A stretch of DNA of 64,000 nt from Topomyia yanbarensis (taxonomy: Eukaryota > Arthropoda > Insecta > Diptera > Culicidae), in the NCBI RefSeq assembly GCF_030247195.1, contig NC_080670.1, positions 208,928,546 to 208,992,545 on the forward strand, read 5' to 3'. The translations under genes and the position numbers were made by a program. The notes beneath the pieces are model-generated. The model made no database searches, had not been told where the DNA came from, and saw only the letters and a program-made list of their open reading frames with translations. Below are positions 1 through 12,259 of the stretch, one piece after another; the stretch's first letter is position 1, and every line of letters begins with the position of its first letter.

Positions 1-960
1 GTGCGAAAAAGTGCCCGCCAGCGTGGGATTCCACCGTACGGCAAGATTGCAACCACAAGGAAGCCATTTCCATTCGTTTGTTCGTGGTCTAATTTGCATA
101 TGGCTGCGGCGTGAGCCGCGGCCTGGCTGCTCTCGGCGCAACAAGGTCTAGTAAATGTTACATTTTGGTCTAAATATTGCTTTTAACATGTGAGAGAAAA
201 AATAAAGAAACAATATTGCATTTTGCGACGTACATGAAACGAATCCTTTCTCGGTTTTGCGAGGCGATCGTTCGTTCTTCTGGTTCTGCTGGTGGATGAA
301 TCAACAGGTCAGCTACAAGTTCAAGGTCCGTCCATACAATCCTAATGCTAAGCCGCCGACGCCGCCGCTGCCACTGCCTCCTTTTGCTACCGCTTCTAGT
401 ACCCGATCAAAGTGCACAGTGTGGCAGCTCTAGAGCTAAGCTGGAAGCCGTTTTTTTTTTGCTCCATCTTCTGCACCATTGTCGGAGAAGTGATTTTTTT
501 CTTTCTGTTTCGATTGTTCATACATACATATTGAGCTTCTCCGGGTTGCGCTACTGATGAGGGGGGGCTTTGATGAAGGCCCCTTCGCCTATTTTTTGTT
601 GTTTCTGTTGCTGTACGACGGATCGTACTATGTAGGAGTTTTTTTTCTTCCGAGCGAGTGGTAGATCTATCGCGAGTTCGGTAAGCATACTGCACGTCCC
701 ACCTGGGGACTAGTCGAAACCGTGCGGTACCGAATGTGTGTGAGGATAGGGGAAGGGGAGAGGTTTGAAGGGGGCGTCGGTCATTAGTGAGGCTTTTATG
801 GGCTATAGGGTCTTGAACTTTACGCTGATGCGTCTGTGTGGCGATGGTTTCCGCCGCCGGAGACCGGAGTTTTGTGTTACATGGCGTGTTTTTTTCTTGT
901 GTCAATTAGTCTATCTTCTAAAATGTAGAAGAGATTCTTTTGATTGGTAGTGATCATTAC
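1..960. other. Intergenic, relatively GC-rich non-coding stretch
   Basis: This stretch is clearly richer in GC than the following 8 kb and has few repeats. Open frames occur on both strands but have Arg/Thr/Ser-rich, unspecific compositions with no domain I recognise, so I do not call a gene. It lies 9-10 kb upstream of the visible sv exons and could include regulatory DNA or an upstream non-coding exon; this is inference only. Confidence 0.3.
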
Positions 961-1045
961 AACATCTACAAAATTTGCTTTTAAATTTGATGTTTTTACC
1001 TGCTCAATAATAAAATTTGTATGAGATTTTACTACTAAAAACTAT

Positions 1046-1651
1046 TTGTTCACATTACTACCACTAGGCGGCACTGTAGGCATCGAAGTTTTACTGAAAT
1101 TGAGACCCTGAAAGATAATATTATTTCTTACAACTTTGTCGAAGACTGTCAATCGATCTAAAATCAGCCAGCGGTGTTATTAAATTTATAATGAAATACT
1201 GTCTGAGTTACTTTTCCTAAGGACCTTAGAGCGCATGATGCATATTCAGAAGAATTACAGCAATAAGCTCATTATACAACTTTGTAGAAGACACCAACTT
1301 TCTATCTTACTCCATATGTAAGTTAGAGTCCTCTTAGTTGCAAGATTTGGAACTTCAATGTTCTTCCTCAAAGATGACGCATTTTATGAATTAAAATTCT
1401 TACGAATATACTTTTCAATTAAATTTTACTATTTTATAGCTAAAGAAGTAAGTTCATGGTATTTGACTCCTGAACTAAAACCGCTGTAAGGGCCTGTGCA
1501 AAAATAACTCAAACGTTAATAACTTCCCCAAATAGTTTTAGACCGATTAGCAGACAAAGTTGTAGACAACAAAACTATTTTTCAGAATCCTTAATTCAGT
1601 GATGTTTTGAAGCCCAGCCCGGAGTGCCATCTAGTGGCGACAATGTGAACA
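1046..1651. repeat. MITE-like element with diverged inverted termini
   Basis: The left end reads TTGTTCACATT..CCACTAG..GGCACT (1046-1075). The reverse complement of 1622-1651 gives the same string with 24 of 30 positions matching. The interior has no transposase, and contains short repeated motifs around acaactttgt. Size and structure fit an old non-autonomous DNA transposon. The target-site duplication is not resolved. Confidence 0.45.
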
Positions 1652-1699
1652 AGTACGTTTCTTCCATACATATTGTCGATGAGTTCTATATAAACTTCA

Positions 1700-4600
1700 C
1701 GAACGTTGGTCCGGTAGCTAGACTTGATCTATTAAAATTATCTGAGCCTCCTGATGGGAAAGGAATTGACACAAAGGTGGGAAGGTCGGTGTAATTTTGA
1801 ATTTAAGCTAAATGATTCGTTTGATCATCAACAAATCTTGGTTATTTTCAACACTACAAAGCACAGTATTTTTAACAAATTTCGTCGGGAATTTCATAAT
1901 CATCTTTCGTTACGTTTTCATGACTAGAAAATTAATAGGCTCACGCATTGTGCCGTATCAAATAAATAAGAAATGATTTTTTGTGTGCTGAATCACAAAA
2001 AGTTCGGTGTGCGCGAATTGTGTGCAGTGCTTCCCAAGCGAATAAGATTACTTCAAGCTTATTTCACGACAGTAGACACTAGAACCATATTGACACTTCA
2101 ACAAAGAAGATTTCAGAAATGGAAACTAGACTTGAGCGTAAGGTGACTGAGAGAATCGCGTATGGATAGTTGCTGGATCTTTTGGGTTACCGGTTCAGAG
2201 CCCTACTGCCCTAAGACGATGAGTTAAGGAAAGTGCTCCTTGTTGTTCAGTTCAGTCTCCAAGCAGCAGTACCAGTCATCACAATCAGACCAATTCCCTG
2301 AAGATAGTTTAGCTTCGAAGTGTTGCGACTTCAGCTTTCTGCCACAATACAAGGAAAGCGTATGCTTATATTGCTCTAGATTTTTTTTCTGTAAATGCAA
2401 TACAGGTGCTTGGGTTTGAGTTCCCAAGATTTCCAGAGAGCTTGTCTGTATTGGTCGAAGACCTTGCCACCTGTCTTAATTCTATAATCGATGTCAAATT
2501 TAAGATCCCATTTTGGTTTGTGGCTACTATATCAGAATCAAGAGAGGATTATTTTTACTTCCCTGAACGAAAAAGTACCAACAAAGCGCGATTCAGACTA
2601 ATCGGTAACTTGTTAAGTACTTCAGAACAAAAAGGGTGTTACTGCGAATATCGCCGAAACCATATGTCGGAAATCAGAGCTCATTAGGTTTCCTCAACAA
2701 GCCTTCGGCGACCAGAATCCATAAAATATGTGACAGCATACCACCTCGAGGGTATCCGCACACACATCTCTACCTCATCTCTACGATAAGCACAGATGCC
2801 GGTTGCTAAGCATTGCGTGTGTCCAGTTGGTGATATATAAAAGCACTTCATGACCTCGAGCTGCATCCAAAATGGATTATGTAAAAAGGTTGCCACCTTA
2901 AAACTCCTCACTGATTTGCATTGCATGCAACAGGTGCTTTGTATCTTGTAGCAAGACCACAAGTGAGAGCTTGAAGTTGTCAGTGATGAAACAATCTGGA
3001 AAGTATGTTTCAAAAAGACTACTTGAGTACTTCATCGTCATCAGACGAGTATTCAAAGCAGTTGTAATCGAACTGACATGGAAGTCTTTCGATTTCGAAA
3101 GTAACTTATTTAATCTGCTAGTCTCGTTGAGAAATTACGCAAAAGCTTTTCCAACCCTTTCGCTCAGATGCTCGACGAACATTTCCGTAAGCTTCTCGAG
3201 CCAACTTAAATACCTCTGACCCATCTCTGTATCAGCGATTCCAAGTTTTTCTAACTAAATTGAGTCTAGCAAGTCGAGATTCCTCTAGTAGTACGTATAA
3301 CTCGAAACAAACAAGTCTCTTGGTATGCTGCTACTATGAGTGAGCTTGCTTCATCCATATCCTTATCCAAGTCACTTGAAGATTCAATCGTCGTTGGAAA
3401 ATACCATCACCAAGTCTTCTTCGTAGATGTCCCGGCTCGCAGATTTGGGATTACGATCTGTGCCGATATCTAGCGAGACGTTTATATTAGTCAGCTTGCC
3501 AGCTCATGCGTAATACTATCGGAGCAGAGGGTTACATCTAACATCTCTTCCATGCCAGATCGTGCAAATATTGGACGATTTTCCACATTAATAATATGCA
3601 GATTTTTTAAAAGAGAAATTTTTCATGAAATATTTTAAAAATCTAAGAACATATCAAGCTATATTAGAAGTATATTGTATAATTTGTTTATCACAAAATA
3701 TTGAAAAAATGTGCAACTTAGGTTAGCTGCTTGTACCCTAGAACAGGCTGACAAAACTTTGCTTATAACTATATAAATTTCTAACCGATTCAAATATTTG
3801 TAGATAGTTTGAAATCAATAAATTATGTTTTTTTAAAACCTTCCAAAAAGATTAGATTGAATTTGGAAAACCAGATTTCCAGCTATTTTGGATGCCTGAT
3901 CTCGTGGGATACTACTTGTGAAGTTCAATAGAATCCTAGCAAAATGGATGTCAAACTTGATACAGCCTCAGCAGATTAGTAATTATCATTATGAACCTAT
4001 CTGGTAATTTAACAGCGGAACGATCTTTGCGGATCAGGTATGCGTGAGGCCTTAAGTGACAGAAGACTTTTCATCTTTAGACGAAGTACAGAAGCAACCA
4101 AGGTGCGCGTAGGAGAAGAATGTAGGCCGTGCGTGGCTTTAAGCCACTATAAAACAGCATGGAACACGAATGGAACCGCGTTGCGTTAAGAACTAATTCG
4201 ACAGATGGTACATGAGAGAACTGGATTGAAAGAAGCTTGCACCGTTGTGAACAAATTCATTCAAACCCAAAAGTTGGCTGTATAAGCAGGAAATAGGCTG
4301 CCGCCAAGCAAAAGTTCCGCTACAGTGTGATATACTGTTACGCGGTCGTGAAAAACGACTGTTTTCAGAAACGACAGTTTCCACAGAATTTATTGACGAT
4401 ATTTTTTTGCGGTTTTTGCATATTGTTACTAATTTTCAATGTAGGATATATTTGATTTACCAATCTTAAGTGTATTGTATATCACTTCGTGCGCTGTCTC
4501 ACATTACTCGCCTACCTTTCATTTTTTTTCTGTTAAATATAGAAAATATCCACGGCTCAGTTAAGCTAACAAATTGATCCATGTTAAAGTAAACGGACTG

Positions 4601-5770
4601 TGCACAAAAAGTCTACTCACACGTGTTTGCTTTGCAGATTAAGACCAATCACTGCAAGACTGATATGACGGCCCGGTATTGAAATCATTTACTATATATG
4701 AATATTATTGTGAGAAATTACAAACACCAGAGATATTGAATATTGTTATTCTCTCTAGAAGAAAATCTGTTAAGACGATAGTATGCGTCCAATAGAATTG
4801 TTGGGTAAAAAGTTTTCAGTTTTCTGTGTAAAAAATAACATCGGTTTGAATTTTTTTTAATGAATTCAGGTTTTCCCAGGTCAAATGGAATACCCTGATA
4901 TTCCAAGATTTTCCTAGTTTTTTCAAGAATCAATACCCTGAGACCGATTGTAGCTGAACTCTTTTTTGTGAAGAATTACGCCAACGAGTTTAAACGTTTC
5001 GTACGTCCCTTCCAACTAGCTGTAAACAATTCTATAAAATTAATTAACCTTGGCATGAAATACTAATTTTGGTCAGCTCCTTCCGAGATGTGGAGCCTTA
5101 ACCGAAAACTCGAACGTTGTACAGAATTGGGCCAAAATCTTTTGTTCGGCCAAGTAAGCGACATGAAAAGTGCTACACTTGTTTCCGAAAATCGAATATT
5201 TTGTTAACCAGTAACACAAATAATCTGAACGGAACATGTGATTTGTGTGAACGAATAGTTATAAAACCCTATGGTGTACCTTTCTACTTGCAAGCAAGGC
5301 TTTCACCACTAGTCGGGCTAAACATTTTTCCTTGACTGACCCTTTGCTACAGGGCAACCAACGTGCGACTACCAGAAATTTTCAACAAAATTGCACTGCA
5401 ACATGCAAGATAGTGTTTTCTTTAATTTTCCTTAAATTTTGAACTTTTAATGTGAAATTCAAGCACACTGTAATTATGTTGGGTAGTCGAAAAAGTTTTA
5501 AGAGTTTTTGTCACACGAAATGAGCACGAATTTTTCAATGTCAAGAAAAACTGTTTTTCATCCAAGTATTCGCTGTGTTTATTCTATTACCTTTTCTTAT
5601 TCTTTTAATAAAAGTTAATATTCCACTATCAAATTATAAAATTGCTAGTCGAAGTACTCATTTAAGTGAGTTTTAAAGTTGACTATGGAGAGAATTTTTT
5701 TTCCATCAAGAGAGTATTGTAGCGAACGAAACTAATGATAATCTGATGGCACCATATCCATGCTACATGC
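1700..5770. other. AT-rich intergenic DNA, no gene seen
   Basis: Only short open frames are present, none with recognisable domains or coding-like composition. No RNA gene or clear repeat unit was identified. Confidence 0.4.
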
Positions 5771-5774
5771 AGTA

Positions 5775-6699
5775 TAGGGGAGAGAAGGTAACAATGAAAC
5801 ACATTTTTTCTACAATTTAATTTTGATGATAATACATGTTATTTGTGTAACCAAAAGTAATACGTAGTGCCACTCTGTTGTTAACTAATACATATATTTT
5901 TTCCAGCTGGTAAAATTCTTGGGAAATAACATTTTTTGGATAATGAACAGCCAGTGGTAAAATGTATCAGTGTGCCCCATGGGTAGGAACTATGAAACAC
6001 GATGTCGTCTATAGTGAAATATTCTACTTATAAATTTTATTCTTTTGTTTTGACGATGAATGATCCTAACTCTTTGAATTAAAGTTATATTGAGGCGAAA
6101 GTCGTTTGTTTACGAAAGAATCCACTATATCATCGCGTAACATCGAGCCACCATATATGCATATTAGCTACAATCCTGAAATAAGAGACAATTTCTACAA
6201 AACTTGCCCAAATTTACTAATTTTGCACTATATGAGTAGTATTTACTGTGGAAAATCGGAACCCATTCACATTTTTAAGACAGACCACAAAAACAAAAAA
6301 ATCACTGTTTCCTATACGCCATCGTTTCACAGTTACCCAATGGGTCTATTCATGAAAATTGTGAAATTGAACCATGAGAAGTTACCAAAAAACTTTGTTC
6401 GCGGCAAATGTTGAGCATAAAATTTGCTATAAATAGCAATAGACTAAACATTTATTCAATGAATTGTAACTCACAAAAATGGAATGTTTTTCATTGCAAA
6501 TTTACTCTGGCTATCACAAAACAAACAAATATCCATTAAAAGAGATAGAGTTAGCAGATCTCTTCCAAAATATAGCAACACGTGTAAAGAATTAGAAATC
6601 GTGAGATATTAGGGAATGAGACGATTCTGATCATGCATTATGATTTTATTGCAAATGTTTCATAGTTCCTGCTGATCCACTGTTACCCTCTCTCCCCTA
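5775..6699. repeat. MITE with 19-bp terminal inverted repeats
   Basis: The left end TAGGGGAGAGAAGGTAACA (5775-5793) is matched by the reverse complement of 6681-6699 with one mismatch. Both ends are followed by related inner sequence that includes forms of gtttcatagtt, also seen at about 5990 in the interior. The 925-bp body contains a 102-codon open frame (6106-6414) without recognisable domains, probably chance. This is a non-autonomous DNA transposon in the region upstream of sv. Confidence 0.65.
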
Positions 6700-7130
6700 C
6701 AACAGTGATTAAAAAAATGAGCTCTCATAGACGACTGCAAAATTGACGATTAAATCGTATTTTGCTCAAAAAAAATTAGTTTTACTGTTGGGACATATCT
6801 TTGTTGTGTAAAAGAAGGAAAAGGGTAGTCCAACAAAACGGAGCAGAACACTATATCGAATAAAGTTGATTCAGAAATTGGAACATCTGTGTTCGTTTAG
6901 TATGAGAAAACCCTAAACTTGTTTGACTACCTGGTGGAAATGTTGTAGAGATTCTCGTAGTATCTACCGTAACCGAGATTGAGTAAAAGAGAGCTAGTAG
7001 CATTCAATCACTTACCAGTATACTTCGAACTTGAAAGTTCGTTTCAAGTTTTAATTCTACTATTTTGACGAAAGCAGGATTCATGTTTCACTGATATTTC
7101 TCAATCTTTTCTATTTCCTATTCGTATGTG

Positions 7131-8130
7131 AAGAGCCAGACAAACACCATACCAATCTACTGTGATTTCTTTCAAATTATACTTCAATTTATTTGCGAAC
7201 CACTTTAAAAAAACCTTTTGACACTCTATTTAATCAACACTGAATACTATTTTTGCCTTTGAATGTTTTACCACACAGCAGCTGCACACTACTATTAGCG
7301 CCACTTTATCTTCACAAAACTCTGGTTTCCAGTTGATGTTTCACACTCTGCCTGAAATATGTTGAGAATAGTGATTTCTTTCAAATTCTATTTCATTTTT
7401 TTGCTATTTTACGGAAACTTTTTGACACCTAATTTAATCACTGTTGAATATTAAATAAGTTTCAGCTTACCTTAACTCAAACTTTATAACATTTTGGTTT
7501 CCAGTTAATGCTCCATATCGACGGCCCTGCTCGAGATAGGCTGGGAACTGCCTCAAATTGGGAATGTTGTAAAGAGCTTTTTGCAGTATCTCGAAGAGCC
7601 ATCCAAACACCATACCAGTCTACTGTTATTTCTTTCAAACTCTACTTCAATTTATTTGTGAACCAATTTAAGAAAACCTTTTAATACTCTATTTCATCAA
7701 CACTGAATATTATTTTTACTTTGAATGTTTTTCCACCGCAGCTGCACACTATTAACAGCTCACCTTTACTAACAACTTCACAAAACTTTGGTTTCCGGTT
7801 GATGCTCCACACTCTGCCTGAAATATGTTAAATATAACGATTTCTTTCAAATTCTATTTCATTTTTTTGATATTTTTATGGAAAACTTTTGACACGCAAT
7901 GTTATCACTGCTGAATATTAAACAAGCTTAAACTTACCCTAACTCAAACTATACCATTTTGATTTCCAGTTGATGCTCCATATCGACGGCCCTGCTCGAG
8001 ATAGGCCGGGAACTGTAATTTCTTTTCAAATTCTGTTTATATTATTTTGTAAACGGTTCCAAGAAAATCTTTTGACTTAGAAATGCTTTAAATTTTGGTC
8101 TCCGTTTGATGCTCCATGTTGACGGTTCTG
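7131..8130. repeat. Tandem duplication, 463-bp period, plus partial third copy
   Basis: The unit starting with aagagcc at 7131 recurs at 7594. Both copies run through ctactgtgatttctttcaaa, an A/T-rich part, the motif gcagctgcacacta, and a segment ending cgacggccctgctcgagata. A third truncated copy follows at about 8030-8130, with a variant ending at ttgacggttctgcgcgaga. Within each unit the stretch around atttctttcaaa occurs twice, so the unit is itself built from two related halves of roughly 210-250 bp. This is satellite-like organisation. Confidence 0.7.
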
Positions 8131-9450
8131 CGCGAGACCGATGGAATGGCAATTTTCATATTTTTAAGCCCTTTTCGATAGATCTTCTGAAAGAAAAAAA
8201 GGTTTGTTAGTTGCTTACGGAAAGATTTTGAAACTTACTATAAAATTGGTAAACATTTTTTCGACTGCAATTCCGTGTAGTTCGACGAATATTATTAACG
8301 TTTTTAAATCGCTCACTTACTATTTTTTCTCGAAATTTTGAAACAAGGCCCCTATTTTGTGCCGGCAGAAGCATTCTTCTTCAAAACAGATATCCAATCT
8401 GTTTCGAGGGAGTATACTTTCCAAATAGAGGTCTCGTTTAGAAACTTATTGAAACAACTGAATTTCTACGATACTCAGTAAGCATTAAGTCTAACAAAAC
8501 ATTTGTTGAAAATATAAAGCTAATCGAGACATTCTAAATAAAATCTACAAATAGTTGAACACCAAACGCAAAATAAGATTTTGTCAAGGTCAGTTTTCCC
8601 TTTCCTCAAGGGCTATGGTATTTTAGAAAAATTTTAGACTAAAATCATAGTGGTCGCTGGCAAATAATGTGTAGGGTCTTTTTGTTGATAATAGTGATCG
8701 GTTTTTATTGTGATCCTCATTTTCAATGACGTTTTTGAAATTTTAAATATTTTTATTATTCGATAGAATTCAAAACTCAATATAATCATTCAAGTCTCAA
8801 GGTTTTTTATGTCTTACTTTAAAAGAACAGTAATTGCAAAACTGTCAGCATTTCGCTGTAGCTTCCAGTTTGCAAAAACCATTCAGTCCTTCACTTCGAA
8901 ACCAAGCTCGAATCCAGACCCTTTAGGCCAAGGTGAGACCCCTGTTTTGCTGTGGCTTCACCAGTTCCTCCCAGTCAGTTGGTCTGCGAGTCTCAGCGTA
9001 TCAATTATACCGATCTCCCGTGAACACTACACATAACCGGCTTCAACACATATACCCTCCCACACACTCACACGATAGAGAGCGATGAGCGGTAGATTCG
9101 AGATAGCACTACCTGTTGCGGTCTTACCCAAGCTCGTCGTACTCGCATGTGTGAATGCGCCGGGGTAGATGTATGTAAGTATGTAGGTACTCTCGCGTCG
9201 AATTGTGAAACATGTAACGACCCACAATGGGACACCTAACATGTAGGCATAGCCACCAACTCAGACGCAAAGCACGGTACGTACGGCGGAGGTTATTGTC
9301 GTGTTTCTTCGTTTCCCTTTTTCGTACCTTCTGCCCAACAGCGATCCGTTGAAGGTGCAGTACAGTGGTGAGGGGACCTGCCGCCGCCACCGTTGATGTG
9401 CTTTATTAAAATACCACACCGTCCTTAGGCGGTTTACAACAACAGACAAC
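8131..9450. other. Intergenic DNA upstream of sv, no gene called
   Basis: GC content rises from about 9.0 kb onward, as sv is approached. Around 9.03-9.45 kb the sequence holds GT/CA-rich runs and several overlapping short open frames on the minus strand without recognisable domains. This may be sv 5' regulatory DNA; I see no specific element. Confidence 0.3.
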
Positions 9451-9454
9451 GTCA

Positions 9455-9503
9455 ATGATCATCATCATCATCAACGGATCAAAGTTGGCGTTGCTGTTGG
9501 ATG
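9455..9503 (+). other. sv: Candidate first coding exon of sv (weak)
   Basis: An ATG at 9455 opens a 49-base reading frame that ends at a possible splice donor (GATG|GTGAAG) in phase 1. That is the phase needed by the acceptor at 10194, and Pax2/5/8 genes characteristically have an intron just before the paired-domain GHGGVNQ. It would encode a short leader of five isoleucines followed by NGSKLALLLD. The leader composition is odd and the donor is not perfect, so the true first exon may instead lie elsewhere, even outside the window. Confidence 0.2.
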
Positions 9504-10194
9504 GTGAAGATTTTGATCTATACGCATTGAAACAAACAAAAAAAATAACACCTAGAGGAAGACGGATGGTCATATTTTTTCGGGACCTTCGCCTACTACG
9601 AACTGCATTGAACCTGCGCTGAGAGGTGCACGATTCGGCAAAGGTTCCAACTTTAAATCCCCCTTTTTTGTTGATTCCTGTTTTTTTTTGTTCCCTATCG
9701 TTGCCACCGCGATCGCGACGATGGCGACGACGCCCGGATTGGGTGTGTGTATGTTGATTTTATTCACGTTTAAGTTCGGTGCTCTTTTTGCTCCAAACTC
9801 ACTTCCGTCGTCGCATAATTTTATGCTTTTGTAATGAAACATCTTGTCTATTGCGCCCTTGTATGTGTGTTTCATTATAATAATTTTTTGACCTTTTATT
9901 TCTAGCCGCCTTTTTATGAATGCTTTATTTTTTACTGTTTTTATTATCGTTAAGGAAACCGATTGGAACCATTATATTTTATATGCCTACTAATGATTAT
10001 CAGATTTTCTATATGTTCGCTTGCATTTATATGATTTCAACAATTATTTTTCAGTGTAGCTTATTTGACCGAACCCAACCCAAATTTTAAACGTTGACTA
10101 ATCGAACTTTCTTCCCCATTTTTTGTTTCTGTCGCAACAATCGTTTTTGTTCGATTTCTGTCCATTTCCCTTTACCCAACGAAACAACAAACAG

Positions 10195-10618
10195 GTCACG
10201 GTGGAGTCAATCAACTCGGGGGTGTCTTCGTGAATGGGCGTCCCTTGCCGGATCTGGTCCGGCAACGCATCGTGGAACTGGCTCACAATGGTATTCGGCC
10301 CTGTGATATCTCACGACAACTGCGCGTCAGTCACGGTTGCGTATCCAAGATACTGTCCAGGTGAATATGATCGTGTCACGCTTCGAAAAGTAAGCTAATT
10401 TCGTGCTCATCGATTCCCAGATATTACGAAACGGGCAGCTTCAAAGCCGGCGTTATTGGCGGCTCAAAACCAAAGGTAGCCACGCCTCCCGTCGTAGATG
10501 CGATCGCGGCCTACAAGCTCCAGAATCCGACCATGTTCGCATGGGAGATCCGCGATAAGCTGCTTGCTGATGGGATATGTGTCCACGATAATGTACCCAG
10601 TGTGTCCTCCATCAATAG
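10195..10618 (+). CDS. sv: sv exons encoding the paired domain
   Basis: Exon 10195-10360 starts in phase 1 after a pyrimidine-rich acceptor and encodes the N-terminal subdomain, with [15 protein letters not shown], then [20 protein letters not shown]. Exon 10421-10618 continues with [19 protein letters not shown] and the C-terminal helix-turn-helix subdomain, including [13 protein letters not shown] and VPSVSSINR. The domain ends in the next exon with [11 protein letters not shown]. Both subdomains are complete, so DNA binding should be intact. The 60-bp intron falls between SKILS and RYYETG. Confidence 0.95.
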
Positions 10619-12093
10619 GTTTGTAGTCGTTGGAATCTAGAGGCCTTTAGCTGAAATCTAACAATTTATCTTTCCGTAGAATTGTCCGCAACAAGGCAGC
10701 CGAGAAGGCCAAATACAGCTCCCGAATGGATTCCAGCATGGACAGTAGTCCTCGAGTTATGTCCCGCGGTCATGGACAATCACAGCAGCAACAGCAACAA
10801 CAACAACAACCGGGCCAGGGTCACACACCACAACCGCAATCAGCTGGGGCCCAGGAATGCATGAATCAGCAAGCGATGTCCGCCGAACCGGAGAATATGA
10901 TGAAGAGTTCGCAACCATCGGACAACGTCGCGTCAGCTTCCTACAGTATCAACGGCTTGCTTGGGTTGTCGCAGAAATCACTCTCGGCATCCAGTTCTAA
11001 GCGACGCAAAATCAAAGAGGATCCAGGTTAGTTTCGGAAGCTGAACTTTGTGTTTGAAAATAACGAGTGTTCTGCCTTTTCTTCGTAGATATGAAAACCG
11101 GTATTCTGGGCTGTATCAAACGCGATAAGGTACTGAATCCCCACGGATGGAATCAATCAGTAATTTTGACCATTTTTCTGTCTCGCTCGAATCCCAATTA
11201 CTAAAACCGTGTCTTCCCCTCAACCCATCTAGGACCACAAAGACATGCCGGAAATGATGCACGAAGGTCGATCGCATGATCAGGACAAGGGCAACGATAT
11301 GTTCGTTGGCGGAGTGGACTTCGTCAACTCGATGGCAATGTCCGAAGACAACTCCGATAATCAATCCAGCTTCACCATTCGAGGTTCGTTTGCTGGAACG
11401 TGTTCAGCCGAAACATTCTTTAACCGCTCTCGTTGTAGGTGAGAAACCGCACAAATACCATCGAGCCGAGGATGCTCTCTCGGTCGGCGTTATCATCGAA
11501 GACGACAGTTCCGGTCGTAAACAGCAGCAGCAACAACAACAACAAGCGCACCACCACCATCATCCACAGCATCCTTCGGAGCTAGGAAAACCGCCAAGCG
11601 GGTACGAGAAGCTTCTAACCAGCGAAATGTTGGCGTCATCGGCGGCGGCTGCTGCAGCGGCCGCCGCCGTCGGCATCAAACGATCGGAGGCCTCCCCGTT
11701 AGCGCAGTCGATCGAATTCCTCAGCGACATGAACAACAACATATCGCAGAACCAGAGCTTCCCGACGACGAGCTACGAAACGGGCAGCTACAGCGGCGGG
11801 GAACCGTCGGAAGCGGCCGTCCTCAATCCGCACATAGCCTGTTCGTCCAACTATTCGGCCTTTCTGCAGAACACCGATCAATTCGCTGGTAAGATCGGCG
11901 ATCTTTTCTGTTAAAGCTAAGTGATGTTGATCTTGTCTTATTTTAATTCTTCACAGCAAATCCGGAACTGATCTTCCCGACGGCATACACTCAATACGCA
12001 CCTGGCTACGGATCGTTCAACTATAATACGGCATTCACGAATCAGAATCTTTGCCGCGATCTGGGTCAGATCCATTATCCGGAGGAACAATAG
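10195..12093 (+). CDS. sv: shaven, Pax2/5/8 transcription factor (5' exon missing)
   Basis: Seven coding exons are visible: 10195-10360, 10421-10618, 10680-11026, 11089-11129, 11233-11383, 11439-11888 and 11957-12093. Introns are 55-103 bp, all GT-AG, and all phases agree, giving 496 residues from the first Gly of the paired domain to the TAG stop. The protein is a nuclear DNA-binding regulator; in Drosophila sv acts in bristle, sensory-organ and cone-cell fate. A complete paired domain comes first, then a Gln-rich stretch, the octapeptide YSINGLLG, a basic patch SSKRRK, a His/Gln-rich and a poly-Ala stretch, and a Tyr-rich C-terminus. The paired-domain sequence and octapeptide fit Pax2/5/8, not pox neuro or pox meso. 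A partial homeodomain is not recognisable after the octapeptide. The start codon lies in an upstream exon. Confidence 0.93.
10680..11026 (+). CDS. sv: sv exon with poly-Gln and octapeptide
   Basis: This exon finishes the paired domain, then encodes a Ser/Met/Gln-rich linker with a CAG/CAA tract (about 10783-10811). The octapeptide YSINGLLG lies at about 10951-10974. In Pax2/5/8 proteins this motif recruits Groucho-type co-repressors. It is followed by a basic SKRRKIKE patch that could serve in nuclear import (inference). The exon ends at GATCCAG|GTTAGT in phase 1. Confidence 0.9.
11089..11129 (+). CDS. sv: sv micro-exon, 41 nt
   Basis: The exon is flanked by TTCTTCGTAG and AAG|GTACTG and encodes [13 protein letters not shown] after a split Asp codon. 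It moves the phase from 1 to 0. A coding micro-exon of this size is a candidate for alternative splicing: skipping it would change the frame of the downstream exons. Confidence 0.8.
11233..12093 (+). CDS. sv: sv 3' coding exons and C-terminal tail
   Basis: Exons 11233-11383, 11439-11888 and 11957-12093 join in phases 0, 1 and 1. They encode an acidic Met/Asp-rich part, an imperfect poly-Gln and poly-His stretch (about 11521-11565), nine alanines near 11640-11670, and a tail rich in Tyr, Asn and Phe that ends HYPEEQ. The position where vertebrate Pax2/5/8 proteins keep a partial homeodomain holds no homeodomain-like helix. The tail probably contains the transactivation region, by analogy with the family. 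Confidence 0.88.
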
Positions 12094-12240
12094 CAGCAGG
12101 GGAGCGGGCTCGGTGGCGAACGTAGCCGGTGGAGACAGACAAATTGAAACATGACAAATTATATAAGTGACATTACAAGAAATGGGCAGCTGCCGGTGTT
12201 TTATTTTTTTGGGAGAATGTCCGTAACGCATTTAATTTTG
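12094..12240 (+). other. sv: Probable sv 3' UTR
   Basis: Short non-coding stretch after the TAG stop that becomes AT-rich by about 12150. A perfect AATAAA is not evident before repeat-derived sequence begins near 12260, so the cleavage site is not placed. Confidence 0.35.
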
Positions 12241-12259
12241 ATCCTTATAAATTCTGTAG

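Noticed and set aside
396..905. 169-codon minus-strand open frame
   Set aside because: Arg/Thr/Ser-rich, no domain, overlaps another frame on the plus strand; probably GC-related chance.
6106..6414. 102-codon open frame inside the 5.8-kb MITE
   Set aside because: No transposase motif or known domain; the MITE is non-autonomous.
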